Source: Hominenteromicrobium mulieris (GTDB lineage: Bacteria; Bacillota; Clostridia; Oscillospirales; Acutalibacteraceae). From it: a DNA stretch of 64,000 nt. The stretch is taken from positions 124,001-188,000 of the forward strand of contig JAJJOY010000002.1 in NCBI GenBank assembly GCA_021029595.1, given 5' to 3'. Positions 53,500-61,371 of the stretch are shown in pieces (the stretch's first letter is position 1; the number at the start of each line of letters is the position of its first letter). The notes below the pieces were generated by a model, which did no database searches, was not told the DNA's origin, and saw only the letters and a program-made list of their open reading frames with translations. Made by a program: the position numbers and the translations under genes.

Positions 53500-53995
53500 T
53501 TTCATAGATTTCACAGCCTGCCTCAATAAGAGGCGGCTATGTAAAGACCGCAGTATTTGTTCTCAACACCCCCTGCGGAAAGCAAGTCGCTTTGTACGGG
53601 AAGCACTAAGGTTACAGTTTGCGAAACCGTATCATAGGAATCTCACCTCTGCCGGGTACTCCGCCAGCTCCGTAGAGAAGTATCATTATCATTCTGACTG
53701 TCATTGCCATTTCAGTAGCAAGCTGAATTTCAGGTCGGGGATTCTCGCTCGTTCTCCGTATATTAGAATAGGAAAAGTCACAGCGTACCCACCTTCGGGC
53801 TATTCATCAGAACTAATGTCCTTAGCGCCTGTCTATTCAATTTTCAAGGTACTTTGAAGGGGGAAATCCCTTGCGGGAAAATAACCCCTTCACTCATTTG
53901 GACAAAGGGGGGCAAAATGCACACCCAAAATCGCCCCTTTTCCGAAAAAAAATTTGAAAAAAATTTTTTTGACCTTGAAAATTGCCCTAAAAACG
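53500..53995 (-). ncRNA. Structured leader upstream of parA
   Basis: About 500 non-coding bases with several stems: AGCCTGCCTC/GAGGCGGCT (53515-53538), GAAGGGG/CCCCTTC (about 53855-53891) and others. Part of it (CCTTGAAAATTGAATAG on the minus strand, about 53833-53849) resembles rRNA-operon leader sequence. A 32-codon frame (53612-53710, MAMTVRMIMILLYG...) lies inside and could be a leader peptide, with GAGGTGAG before a second internal ATG. The region is more conserved-looking than ordinary spacer; its role is not established. Confidence 0.4.
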
Positions 53996-53996
53996 C

Positions 53997-54034
53997 AAAA
54001 AAGCCGCCTGCTTCTCCGTAGAGAAACAAGCGGC
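53997..54034 (-). terminator. Terminator after the 59-residue gene
   Basis: Nearly perfect 14-bp stem (GCCGCTTGTTTCTC on the minus strand) closed by a TACG tetraloop, followed by TTTTTT. Clear rho-independent terminator. Confidence 0.9.
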
Positions 54035-54050
54035 ATAGCTGCGGTTTTAT

Positions 54051-54230
54051 TTAGATGTACTGGACGGTAATCTTTTTCTTTCGTGCTTTTGTAAATTTGA
54101 TAAGGACATCATCTACTGCGTCCGTATATCTGCCTTGCGCTATCAGATTATTTTTAAGGGCGATTAACGCCTGCAAAACCTGTCTGTACTCCTCGTCATC
54201 AAGGTAGATATGAAATTTCCTGTCTTTCAT
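54051..54230 (-). CDS. Small conserved ICE protein (TDAVDDVLIK family)
   Basis: A 59-residue protein (FHIYLDDEEYRQVLQALIAL then GRYTDAVDDVLIKFTKARKK) homologous to the 66-residue protein before virD4 at 19.6 kb. ATG at 54230 with AAAGGAGG upstream. Two divergent copies in one ICE suggest related regulatory tasks at the two transcripts. Function unknown. Confidence 0.75.
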   Translation of the reverse strand: MKDRKFHIYLDDEEYRQVLQALIALKNNLIAQGRYTDAVDDVLIKFTKARKKKITVQYI

Positions 54231-54243
54231 CAGACCGCCTCCT

Positions 54244-55644
54244 TTATTTTTTCTGCCCTTTTCTCCATTCAAAAAACCTCTGCCGGATAAACGCTGTATC
54301 CTCATCTTCGTTCGAGGTTATGAAAATATGTAAGCTGCGAAACGCTTTTTTGATTTTCATAGCGAAGTCGATTTCGCTGCTTTCTAATGTAAATGGGATT
54401 TTAATCAGTTTGATCTCCCGTTTCCTGCAAAGGTATGCTTTCAAGGTTTCTACTTTCTCTGTCTGACTAACCGTTTCAATCGCTGCTTTTTCTTCAGGAA
54501 AATAGATTTCAAGCGGTATGCCGATAATCTTATCCGTATCCGTCTGTACCTTTATGCGCTTCTTCGCTGCATAATACATAACTGCCAGCTTCGGAAAAAC
54601 CGTCAGATAGTCTTTTTCACACACCTTACAGCCTTTTCCTTCAATCGCTTTTTCTGAAATTTTTGCCTTCCACGAGTGTCCGAGTGAACATTTCCACCAC
54701 ACGCTCTGCATTGAGTGCCTTGATATTTTGTTTGGGGAAATATCTTTGTTCTTTTCGTAGTCCCATTCCGGAAGAAGATGTGCGTCCGTCGTTGCTAAAT
54801 CATTATACCCTGCCATAACCGCCCGATCCGCACAGACAGGGCATACCGTTCCTTTTACACGGGCATAGACAACGGACTGCCATTCATACCCGCACTCTCT
54901 GCACTTCCACCAGACATTTCTGCGGGACTTTTCGTTTATCATATCAGGAGTAAGAGGCAGATTACGGTCTGACCATTCCTGTGCAAGCTGAGGATGTGTC
55001 GTAGCGAAATCATTAAATCCTTTCAGCAGAAGTTGACCGCTGCAATAAGGACACCCGCTTCCGCCTGAACGAGTGGAAATGAGCGTGTTCCATTCGTGAC
55101 CTTTGCTGCACCGCCACCATACCTTCCGATTTGCAAAGACCGTAACCATATCAGGCTTTAGTGGGTAATTTCTCTCAGACCACTCAGAAGCGATTTGAGG
55201 GCGCTGTGAGGCAAGGTCATTAAATCCTACTAAGATTTTATTATGGGAGCAATACGGACAGCCTGTGCCGTTTGTAGCCCTACTCTTAACTGTTGCACTC
55301 CATTCGTGACCGCATTTGCCTTTCCAAATCACTTTTTTATGGGAACCGACACTTACCATTGTCGGTTTTAATGTCTTGTTTTTACTCGACCATTCGGCTG
55401 CAAGTTCCGGCTTCAGCGTTGCTAAATCATTGATACCCTCTACAACTCTTGCACCTGAGCAGATCGGACAGTTCTCACCGTTTGAGCGAGCCTTAATACT
55501 GGTCTGCCATTCGTGACCACAAGCTCCTTTCCACCAAACTATTTTATTTGATCCGTATGTGATTTTATCAGGCGTAAGCGGTAAGTTTCTTTCAGACCAT
55601 TGTTCAATAAGCTCAGGGTGTACCTCTGATAAAAGATTACCCAT
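54244..55644 (-). CDS. Five-repeat zinc-ribbon protein with nuclease-like C-terminus
   Basis: A 466-residue protein with five ~65-residue treble-clef repeats, each with WWKGACGHEW-type and CPICSG-type Cys pairs and a linker EVHPELIEQWSERNLPLTPD (DUF4379-like zinc ribbon). After a sixth partial CKVCEK the last ~110 residues (GIPLEIYFPEEKAAIETVSQ and REIKLIKIPF) have the strand pattern of PD-(D/E)xK endonucleases, with the acidic positions partly degenerate. The family is known from mobile elements; its role is unproven. It would bind DNA through the repeats. Confidence 0.75.
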   Translation of the reverse strand: MGNLLSEVHPELIEQWSERNLPLTPDKITYGSNKIVWWKGACGHEWQTSIKARSNGENCPICSGARVVEGINDLATLKPELAAEWSSKNKTLKPTMVSVGSHKKVIWKGKCGHEWSATVKSRATNGTGCPYCSHNKILVGFNDLASQRPQIASEWSERNYPLKPDMVTVFANRKVWWRCSKGHEWNTLISTRSGGSGCPYCSGQLLLKGFNDFATTHPQLAQEWSDRNLPLTPDMINEKSRRNVWWKCRECGYEWQSVVYARVKGTVCPVCADRAVMAGYNDLATTDAHLLPEWDYEKNKDISPNKISRHSMQSVWWKCSLGHSWKAKISEKAIEGKGCKVCEKDYLTVFPKLAVMYYAAKKRIKVQTDTDKIIGIPLEIYFPEEKAAIETVSQTEKVETLKAYLCRKREIKLIKIPFTLESSEIDFAMKIKKAFRSLHIFITSNEDEDTAFIRQRFFEWRKGQKK

Positions 55645-55784
55645 ATCAAATCCTCTCCTTCCTTTGCTTTTATTATATGAAGAAAAGGTACTTGTCCCAA
55701 GTTTGCGAATAAGCGTGTAAATAAAAAAATCCCTTTGAGAAAGGTTGTTCCTCTCTCAAAGGGTAATTAAACTTTTACTTAGAA

Positions 55785-56660
55785 TTATCCTTTTTTTATA
55801 ACTAAGTTGTAGTTGCTATCATAATGCAGGCCAAGTTCTCTACACATTCTATCATTCACCTTATCTAATGCTTTCTTATATTCTGCATACTGCGGAGATA
55901 GAGCCATCAAGTTAGGAATGAATATATCGTTATATCCTTTATCTTGGAACTCTTTCTGCATTTTTCTTTGTGCAACAAACGACGGGTGATATTTCATAAT
56001 GCCAGTTTTTATTTTAGCACCTTTCAATACCACTTCTTTTAATCTTTCATATTCGCTTTCACTCATATCACGATAGTAGGAAATCATTTCCTCTGCGGTT
56101 CTTGTTTCTTGAACAATTCCGTGCGCCATCTTCACACCTAATCCCATAATAAAAGGAATTTTCAATGTTGTATTATCACAATACTCTAAGATATTCCGTA
56201 AGGCTTGTTTCTGCTCCGGAGTCTTTAACCTTACATTAAGAAATGGTTTGAAATGATTTTTTAAATATTCTCCCCATTCTTTTCCCGGTAACAAAGACTC
56301 AATCGCATTTTCAACTGTTTGATAATCAAGTAACTCATTTGCTTTGTCCGCATTACCATCATCTATAAATTGCTTCAAAGCTTTGAGTTCTGAGTCTTGT
56401 AAAACTTTTTCCTGCAATTTTTCTTGATAAATACGAAGAAGAATGCTTTTATCGCCAGTTTTCAAAAGGCTCTGTATGTCTTTAATACCAATACCGAGTT
56501 TTCTATATACTGAAATCTTTTTTAAAGTTTCAACATCTTGTGCAGAGTAGTTACGATACCCATTGCTATCTTTATCTACTGACAACAATCCTTTTTCTTC
56601 ATAATACTTCACTGCACGCTTAGTCATTCCGACTTCATTTATAATCTCATTCAATAACAT
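55785..56660 (-). CDS. MerR-family transcriptional regulator
   Basis: A 291-residue MerR-type activator: an N-terminal winged HTH (LNEIINEVGMTKRAVKYYEEKGLLSVDKDSNGYRNYS), a dimerisation helix, and a ~190-residue C-terminal sensing domain without the Cys pattern of metal regulators. I start at the ATG at 56660 behind AAGGAGG. Its own promoter has the 19-bp spacer and dyad typical of MerR control. No target gene sits next to it, so autoregulation is likely. Confidence 0.85.
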   Translation of the reverse strand: MLLNEIINEVGMTKRAVKYYEEKGLLSVDKDSNGYRNYSAQDVETLKKISVYRKLGIGIKDIQSLLKTGDKSILLRIYQEKLQEKVLQDSELKALKQFIDDGNADKANELLDYQTVENAIESLLPGKEWGEYLKNHFKPFLNVRLKTPEQKQALRNILEYCDNTTLKIPFIMGLGVKMAHGIVQETRTAEEMISYYRDMSESEYERLKEVVLKGAKIKTGIMKYHPSFVAQRKMQKEFQDKGYNDIFIPNLMALSPQYAEYKKALDKVNDRMCRELGLHYDSNYNLVIKKG

Positions 56661-56683
56661 CGGATACACCTCCTTGTGATGAT

Positions 56684-56714
56684 AGTATAAGCGTGTACGC
56701 TGCGTACAGGTCAA
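56684..56714 (-). promoter_or_regulatory. MerR-type promoter with dyad in a 19-bp spacer
   Basis: Minus strand TTGACC (56709-56714) and TATACT (56684-56689) are 19 bases apart. The spacer holds the dyad TGTACGCTGCGTACA (56694-56708). Long spacers with a central dyad are characteristic of MerR-controlled promoters. Confidence 0.85.
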
Positions 56715-56737
56715 GAGTTTTTTTCGTATTTCTTCTA

Positions 56738-56772
56738 AAAATGGGCAATCCCATTAAGGGACTGCCCATTTA
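56738..56772. terminator. Bidirectional terminator at the ICE/lysS junction
   Basis: Stem AATGGGCAATCCC/GGGACTGCCCATT over a five-base loop, with TTTTTAG on the minus strand and a shorter T-tract on the plus strand. Suited to ending lysS transcripts and isolating the MerR gene. Confidence 0.75.
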
Positions 56773-56819
56773 TTCCGTTAATTATGCGATTTTTTTACCT
56801 CTGCACCGATTTTGACATC

Positions 56820-56850
56820 GATTGGTGTAAAATTGGTGTATTTGTGTAAA
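56820..56850. repeat. GGTGTA repeats beside the lysS end
   Basis: AATTGGTGTA-type units at 56820-56831 and 56831-56840, plus GTGTAAA at 56844-56850. The inverted form TTTACACC occurs twice inside lysS at 57335-57342 and 57353-57360. Together they frame the lysS 3' end and could be integrase arm sites. Confidence 0.45.
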
Positions 56851-56907
56851 ATCTGAGCTTTTCAGAAAATGAAGTACATCCCGTTTTCACAGGCAAAACG
56901 GTACATC

Positions 56908-58848
56908 TTAATACAGTTTTGCACCTGCCGGAATACGGTCATCAACCATCAAAAGGTTAAGACCTTCTCTGCCGTTTTCTTCGTGTACTGCCGAAATCAG
57001 CATACCACAGGAGTCAATGCCCATCATTGGACGAGGCGGCAGATTTGTAATAGCGATACAGGTCTTTCCGACCAGTTCTTCCGGCTCGTAATACTCGTGA
57101 ATACCGCTTAAAATCACTCTATCTGTGCCTGTACCGTCATCTAAAACGAATTTAAGGAGCTTTTTGCTCTTTGGCACAGCTTCACATTCTTTTACCTTTA
57201 CAGCTCTGAAATCAGATTTTGAGAATGTTTCAAAATCTACAAACTCCTCAAACAGCGGCTCGATTTTCACATTGGAAAAATCAATTTTCTCCGGTTCTGC
57301 TTTTGGTGTATCAGGAGCTTTTGCAGCTTCAGAATTTACACCAATTTCTTTCTTTACACCATCTAAGGGTTTCATCGTCGGGAACAGCAAAACATCGCGG
57401 ATGGCCGGGGAATCCGTCAGCAGCATCACAAGGCGATCGATGCCGTAGCCGATGCCACCCGTCGGGGGCATGCCGTACTCAAGCGCATTCAGGAAGTCCT
57501 CGTCCGTGTGGTTCGCTTCCTCGTCGCCCGCAGCAAACGCCGCGTCCTGCGCCGCAAAACGCTCTCTCTGGTCGATCGGGTCGTTCAGCTCGGAGTACGC
57601 GTTGCACATTTCCCACGTGTTGATGAACAGCTCAAAGCGCTCCACCTTCGTCGGGTCGCTCGGCTTCTTTTTCGTCAGCGGAGAAATCGCCAGCGGGTGG
57701 TCCATGATGAACGTCGGCTGAATGAGCTCCTTCTCGCAGTATTCCTCAAAGAACAGGTTGATGATGTCGCCTTTCGTGTGACGCTCCTCATATTCAATGT
57801 GGTGCTCTTTTGCAAGCGCCTTCGCTTCTTCGTCGGTCTTCACTTCGTCAAAGTCGATGCCCGCATACTTCTTGATGGCGTCGTTCATCGTCAAGCGCGC
57901 AAACGGCTTCGAGAGGTCGATTTCCACACCGTTATACGTGATGACCGCGCTGCCGCACACCTTCTCGGCAAGGTAACGGAACATGTTCTCCGTCAGCTCC
58001 ATCATGCCGTAATAATCCGTGTAGGCCTGGTAAAGCTCCATCAGCGTGAACTCCGGGTTGTGGCGCGTATCGACGCCCTCGTTGCGGAACACACGGCCAA
58101 TCTCGTAAACCTTTTCAAGGCCGCCTACGATGAGGCGCTTCAGGTAAAGCTCCAGAGAAATACGCAGCTTCACGTCTTCGTTCAGCGCGTTATAATGCGT
58201 CTCAAACGGACGCGCCGCCGCACCGCCGGCATTCGAAACCAGCATCGGGGTCTCCACTTCCATAAATCCTCTGCCGTCGAGGAAATTGCGGATCTCCTTA
58301 ATGATCTTCGAGCGCTTTACAAACGTGTCCTTCACTTCCGGGTTCACGATGAGATCGACGTATCTCTGGCGGTAGCGCATATCGGTGTTCGTCAGGCCGT
58401 GGAACTTCTCCGGCAGCACCTGCAGGCTCTTCGAGAGCAGCGTCACAGCCGAAGCGTGAATAGAAATCTCGCCGGTTTTTGTCTTGAACACCTCGCCGCG
58501 CACGCCGATGATGTCGCCGATGTCAAATTTCTTAAAATCCTTGTAGCTGTCTTCGCCCACAGCGTCACGCGCCACATAGCACTGGATGCCGCCCTTTAAG
58601 TCCTGCACATTGCAGAACGATGCCTTGCCCATGACGCGCTTGCTCATCATACGGCCGGCCACCACAACTTCTTTGCCCTCAAGTGCGTCGAAATCGTCTT
58701 TAATTTCCGCGCTGTGGTGCGTCACGTCAAATTTCGTGATCTGGAACGGGTCTTTGCCGTCTTCTACAAGCTGAGCGAGCTTCTCTCTGCGTACGCGCAG
58801 CACTTCGGTCAGTTCCGCTTCCGTTTCCGGGGTCTTCTTTTCTGCCAT
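56908..58848 (-). CDS. lysS: Lysyl-tRNA synthetase (class II) with C-terminal tRNA-binding domain
   Basis: A 646-residue enzyme that charges tRNA-Lys. Core LysRS: OB-fold anticodon domain, [19 protein letters not shown], motif 2 [15 protein letters not shown], and motif 3 [12 protein letters not shown]; the usual enzyme ends near LLFPTMKP (~residue 493). About 150 further residues form a MetRS-C/EMAP-like tRNA-binding domain ([20 protein letters not shown], then [20 protein letters not shown]). I recall such extensions in some Oscillospiraceae. The extension's DNA is clearly lower in GC than the rest, so it may come from the ICE. Confidence 0.93.
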   Translation of the reverse strand: MAEKKTPETEAELTEVLRVRREKLAQLVEDGKDPFQITKFDVTHHSAEIKDDFDALEGKEVVVAGRMMSKRVMGKASFCNVQDLKGGIQCYVARDAVGEDSYKDFKKFDIGDIIGVRGEVFKTKTGEISIHASAVTLLSKSLQVLPEKFHGLTNTDMRYRQRYVDLIVNPEVKDTFVKRSKIIKEIRNFLDGRGFMEVETPMLVSNAGGAAARPFETHYNALNEDVKLRISLELYLKRLIVGGLEKVYEIGRVFRNEGVDTRHNPEFTLMELYQAYTDYYGMMELTENMFRYLAEKVCGSAVITYNGVEIDLSKPFARLTMNDAIKKYAGIDFDEVKTDEEAKALAKEHHIEYEERHTKGDIINLFFEEYCEKELIQPTFIMDHPLAISPLTKKKPSDPTKVERFELFINTWEMCNAYSELNDPIDQRERFAAQDAAFAAGDEEANHTDEDFLNALEYGMPPTGGIGYGIDRLVMLLTDSPAIRDVLLFPTMKPLDGVKKEIGVNSEAAKAPDTPKAEPEKIDFSNVKIEPLFEEFVDFETFSKSDFRAVKVKECEAVPKSKKLLKFVLDDGTGTDRVILSGIHEYYEPEELVGKTCIAITNLPPRPMMGIDSCGMLISAVHEENGREGLNLLMVDDRIPAGAKLY

Positions 58849-58883
58849 TTTCTGCCTTCCTTTCCCCGCCGCACGGCGGTCAC

Positions 58884-58916
58884 AAAAAAAGCGGGCGGAT
58901 TTTCCATCCGCACCGC
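58884..58916 (-). terminator. Terminator between greA and lysS
   Basis: Stem GCGGTGCGGAT/ATCCGCCCGC with a TTTCC-type loop (58891-58916), followed on the minus strand by seven T. A second small stem CCGCCG/CGGCGG (58867-58880) follows. lysS therefore depends on readthrough or its own start signal. Confidence 0.75.
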
Positions 58917-58927
58917 CTGATTCTCAA

Positions 58928-59410
58928 TTAAGATACGGAGATGATCGTGTACTCCACGATGCCTGCGGGTGTCTCCACTTCAACGGTCTGTCCGACCTTC
59001 GCGCCGACAAGTGCTTTGCCCACGGCGGATTCATCGGAGATCTTGCCCTGGCGCGGGTTTGCTTCGTTAGAGCCCACAATGCTGAAGCTGCGCTCGGCTT
59101 CACTGCCGTCCGCACGTTTCGTTTTTACAAATACGGAAGAACCGATGTGCACAGTATCTGCCGCAAGGTTTTCCTTCTCGATGACGCGTGCGTTGCTCAC
59201 CATCACTTCAAGGTCGGCGATGCGCGCCTCAAGGATAGCCTGATCGTTCTTTGCTTCGTCATATTCGCTGTTCTCGGAAAGGTCGCCGAAAGAAAGCGCT
59301 TCTTTAATTTTTTCCGCAACTTCTTTTCTGCGGTTGACCTTCAAATCCTCCAGTTCAGCCTGCAATGCCGCAAGGCCTTCCTCTGTAACATAATATGCCT
59401 TTTCTGCCAT
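58928..59410 (-). CDS. greA: Transcription elongation factor GreA
   Basis: A 160-residue GreA: an N-terminal coiled-coil finger (YYVTEEGLAALQAELEDLKV, then LSFGDLSENSEYDEAKNDQA with the acidic tip D-E-Y) and a C-terminal FKBP-like domain (VGSNEANPRQGKISDESAVGKALVG). It rescues backtracked RNA polymerase. The ATG at 59410 follows AAAGGTGG; the longer frame has no support. lysS lies 79 bases downstream beyond a terminator. Confidence 0.95.
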   Translation of the reverse strand: MAEKAYYVTEEGLAALQAELEDLKVNRRKEVAEKIKEALSFGDLSENSEYDEAKNDQAILEARIADLEVMVSNARVIEKENLAADTVHIGSSVFVKTKRADGSEAERSFSIVGSNEANPRQGKISDESAVGKALVGAKVGQTVEVETPAGIVEYTIISVS

Positions 59411-59474
59411 AGTAAATAAACCACCTTTATTTGTAATTCCGAAAAACGGGTAAATGCGTACACTAATGTTCTTT

Positions 59475-59503
59475 ATTATAGCGATTTTGGTACCAAATGT
59501 CAA
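59475..59503 (-). promoter_or_regulatory. greA promoter with palindromic spacer
   Basis: Consensus TTGACA (59498-59503) and TATAAT (59475-59480), 17 bases apart, on the minus strand. The spacer contains the perfect 12-bp palindrome TTTGGTACCAAA, which could be an operator or chance. Confidence 0.8.
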
Positions 59504-59642
59504 TGTTTTTTACGACGGAAAAGTGTACAGAATAAGCCGTTTTTCCGCCCCATCTTTGCTCATTTCCCCCATTCCCGCCCTACCCCGCACAAAGCCCCGC
59601 TTCTTTCATAAAATGCCTTTTCCGTTATGCGATAGATTTCCC

Positions 59643-59670
59643 TTGTGTTTTATACGGGATATGGTAGAAT
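59643..59670 (+). promoter_or_regulatory. Possible promoter of the ferredoxin-like membrane protein gene
   Basis: TTGTGT (59643-59648) and TAGAAT (59665-59670) with a 16-base spacer, about 65 bases before the TTG start. Moderate match only. Confidence 0.45.
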
Positions 59671-59734
59671 GAAAGCGTAAAATTAAATTTCAAACGCACA
59701 ACATGTACAAAGCACAGTTACAAGGAGGCTCATC

Positions 59735-60559
59735 TTGAAAAAGTATCGGGCATCGGCTTTGATGTTTCTGCTTTTTGAAGGCGTAGCGGTTACGCTGTGG
59801 CTCACAAAAAGCAACCTGTTTTATTTATTCAATTTCAGCTACATAGGTTCTTGCCTTTCGGTCGGCTTAGCGCTTTTCACCGCGGGAAAACGCTATGCGC
59901 GGCAGTTTGTGCAGCTTGCAGTCGGTCTTTACATGCTCGTGTATCTGGGACTGATGTCGCAGGAGAACATGCAGATTGAGGGCTTTTGGTACTATCTGTT
60001 TTCCGGCGTGTTCGAGGCGGCGACGATTCACTACGCCGTCGCAAAAATTTTCGGCCCGCTGCTTTTCGGCCGCGGCTGGTGCGGTTATGCCTGCTGGACA
60101 GCCATGGTCTTAGACTTGCTCCCGTTCAAAGTGCCGCAAAAGCCCCGCAAAGAAAAGCTGGGCACGCTGCGCTATGTGATGTTCGCGCTCTCGTTCGCGC
60201 TCGTCTCCGCCCTGTTCCTGATGAAGTTCTCGAACCTCGAGCGCATCATGTTCTGGCTGTTCCTCATCGGCAACATTCTTTACTATGCCGGCGGCATCGC
60301 GCTCGCGTTTATTTTTAAGGATAACCGCGCGTTCTGCAAATATCTTTGCCCGATCACCGTCTTCTTAAAGCCGATGAGCTATTTTTCACTCCTGCGCGTA
60401 CATTGCGATGAAAGCAAATGTGTCCAATGCGGCAAATGCCTGAAGGTCTGCCCGATGAACGTCGAGGTCAACAAAGAAAGCCGAAAGCGCAAAAACGCCA
60501 CGGAGTGCATCCTGTGCTATGCATGCACCAAGGTCTGTCCCAAAAAAGCGCTGCACTAA
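59735..60559 (+). CDS. 4Fe-4S-binding membrane protein (NapH/YccM-like)
   Basis: A 274-residue integral membrane protein with about six helices and a C-terminal pair of 4Fe-4S clusters: CVQCGKCLKVCPMN and CILCYACTKVCPKK, each CxxCxxCxxxCP. A conserved FGRGWCGYACW and FCKYLCPITVFL in the membrane part fit the NapH/polyferredoxin group. It would pass electrons between membrane and cytoplasmic partners; the pathway is unknown. The start is a TTG behind AAGGAGG. Confidence 0.85.
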   Translation: MKKYRASALMFLLFEGVAVTLWLTKSNLFYLFNFSYIGSCLSVGLALFTAGKRYARQFVQLAVGLYMLVYLGLMSQENMQIEGFWYYLFSGVFEAATIHYAVAKIFGPLLFGRGWCGYACWTAMVLDLLPFKVPQKPRKEKLGTLRYVMFALSFALVSALFLMKFSNLERIMFWLFLIGNILYYAGGIALAFIFKDNRAFCKYLCPITVFLKPMSYFSLLRVHCDESKCVQCGKCLKVCPMNVEVNKESRKRKNATECILCYACTKVCPKKALH

Positions 60560-60649
60560 ATACTGAACAGCTCACTTTTCATCTTTCGTCCTCCTCTCGG
60601 GCTAAGCCCAGTTTATCACTTTACGCCGCGTCAAAGTCAATAGAAAACA

Positions 60650-60678
60650 TTGCGATTTTTCAAAATCTGTGCTATACT
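60650..60678 (+). promoter_or_regulatory. Promoter of the panT-coaX operon
   Basis: TTGCGA (60650-60655) and TATACT (60673-60678), 17 bases apart, about 60 bases before the S-component ATG. The 177-base gap upstream shows no riboswitch that I can recognise. Confidence 0.6.
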
Positions 60679-60736
60679 TTTTTCGTATTGTATTGTATCT
60701 CCTACGGAGAATAATAACAAGAAAGGAAAATTGAAT

Positions 60737-61357
60737 ATGAACAAGAAATTTAACGCAAAGCAGCTCACTCTGCTCGGCCTGATGACGGCGCTTTTGCTGC
60801 TGATGTCCTTTACGCCGCTCGGCTATCTGAACATCGGGCCGCTCGCCATCACGTTCAACGTTATCCCGGTCGCCGTGTCCGCACTGGCCCTCGGACCTGT
60901 AGGTGGTCTCATCGCAGGATCCGTCTTCGGCCTCACAAGCTTTCTGCAGGCGATTGGCGTCGGCGGCGTGAGCATGCTCGGGTCCACGCTTTTTAGCATC
61001 AACCCGTTTTTCTCCATTTTGCTGTGCTTTGTCCCGCGTATGCTGGACGGCTTTTTGCTCGGCTACATCTTCCGCAGCGTCAGTAAGCTGAACCGCGTCG
61101 CCGCGTGCTTCGTCACGGGCTTCGCCGCTGCGTTCTTAAATACGCTTTTCTTCATGTCCGCACTCATCCTGCTTTTCGGGCAGACCGAGTACATGCAGGG
61201 CTTGATCAACGGCCAAAACATTCTGCTGTTCGTCTGCGCGTTCGTCGGCGTCAATGCCGTGTTCGAGATGCTCTCGTCCACCGTCATCACCGGCGCCGTC
61301 GGCAGCGTCCTCTTAAAAGCCGGGTTTATTCAAACACCCGCTAAAAAAGCAGATTAA
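60737..61357 (+). CDS. ECF transporter S component, PanT-like (pantothenate)
   Basis: A 206-residue protein with six membrane helices and an N-terminal LTLLGLMTALLLLMSFTPLG typical of ECF S components. It would bind vitamin substrate and dock onto a shared EcfAAT module encoded elsewhere. It is 14 bases before coaX, whose product uses pantothenate, so pantothenate is the likely substrate by context; folate or another vitamin is not excluded. ATG at 60737 behind AAAGGA. Confidence 0.75.
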   Translation: MNKKFNAKQLTLLGLMTALLLLMSFTPLGYLNIGPLAITFNVIPVAVSALALGPVGGLIAGSVFGLTSFLQAIGVGGVSMLGSTLFSINPFFSILLCFVPRMLDGFLLGYIFRSVSKLNRVAACFVTGFAAAFLNTLFFMSALILLFGQTEYMQGLINGQNILLFVCAFVGVNAVFEMLSSTVITGAVGSVLLKAGFIQTPAKKAD

Positions 61358-61371
61358 AAGGAGGTCCTCCC

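Larger units (their letters stand above)
1..57370. mobile_element. Tn1549/CTn-like integrative conjugative element (left end outside window)
   Basis: Seen: a colinear minus-strand conjugation set (VirD4, Maff2-type, VirB6-like, PrgI, VirB4, CHAP hydrolase, sortase B), relaxase plus MobC, ArdC-like and SNF2-methylase polyproteins, Cna-B adhesin and ParAB. This gene content is known for the Tn1549/CTn family of Firmicutes. No integrase or excisionase is visible, so the left end lies before base 1. The right boundary is inferred: either in the intergenic stretch 56,715-56,907 or, as I favour, near 57,370 inside lysS, where base composition shifts abruptly. A serine-recombinase IME is nested at 30,429-38,007. 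Confidence 0.85.

Noticed and set aside
53833-53849. rRNA-leader-like sequence suggested a truncated rRNA operon
   Set aside because: No 16S, 23S or 5S sequence follows on either strand.
53844-54029. 61-codon frame in the parA leader
   Set aside because: Phe-rich translation of an A/T tract and terminator stem.
57508-58599. 363-codon plus-strand open frame opposite lysS
   Set aside because: Arg/His-rich antisense frame caused by high GC in lysS; no ribosome site.
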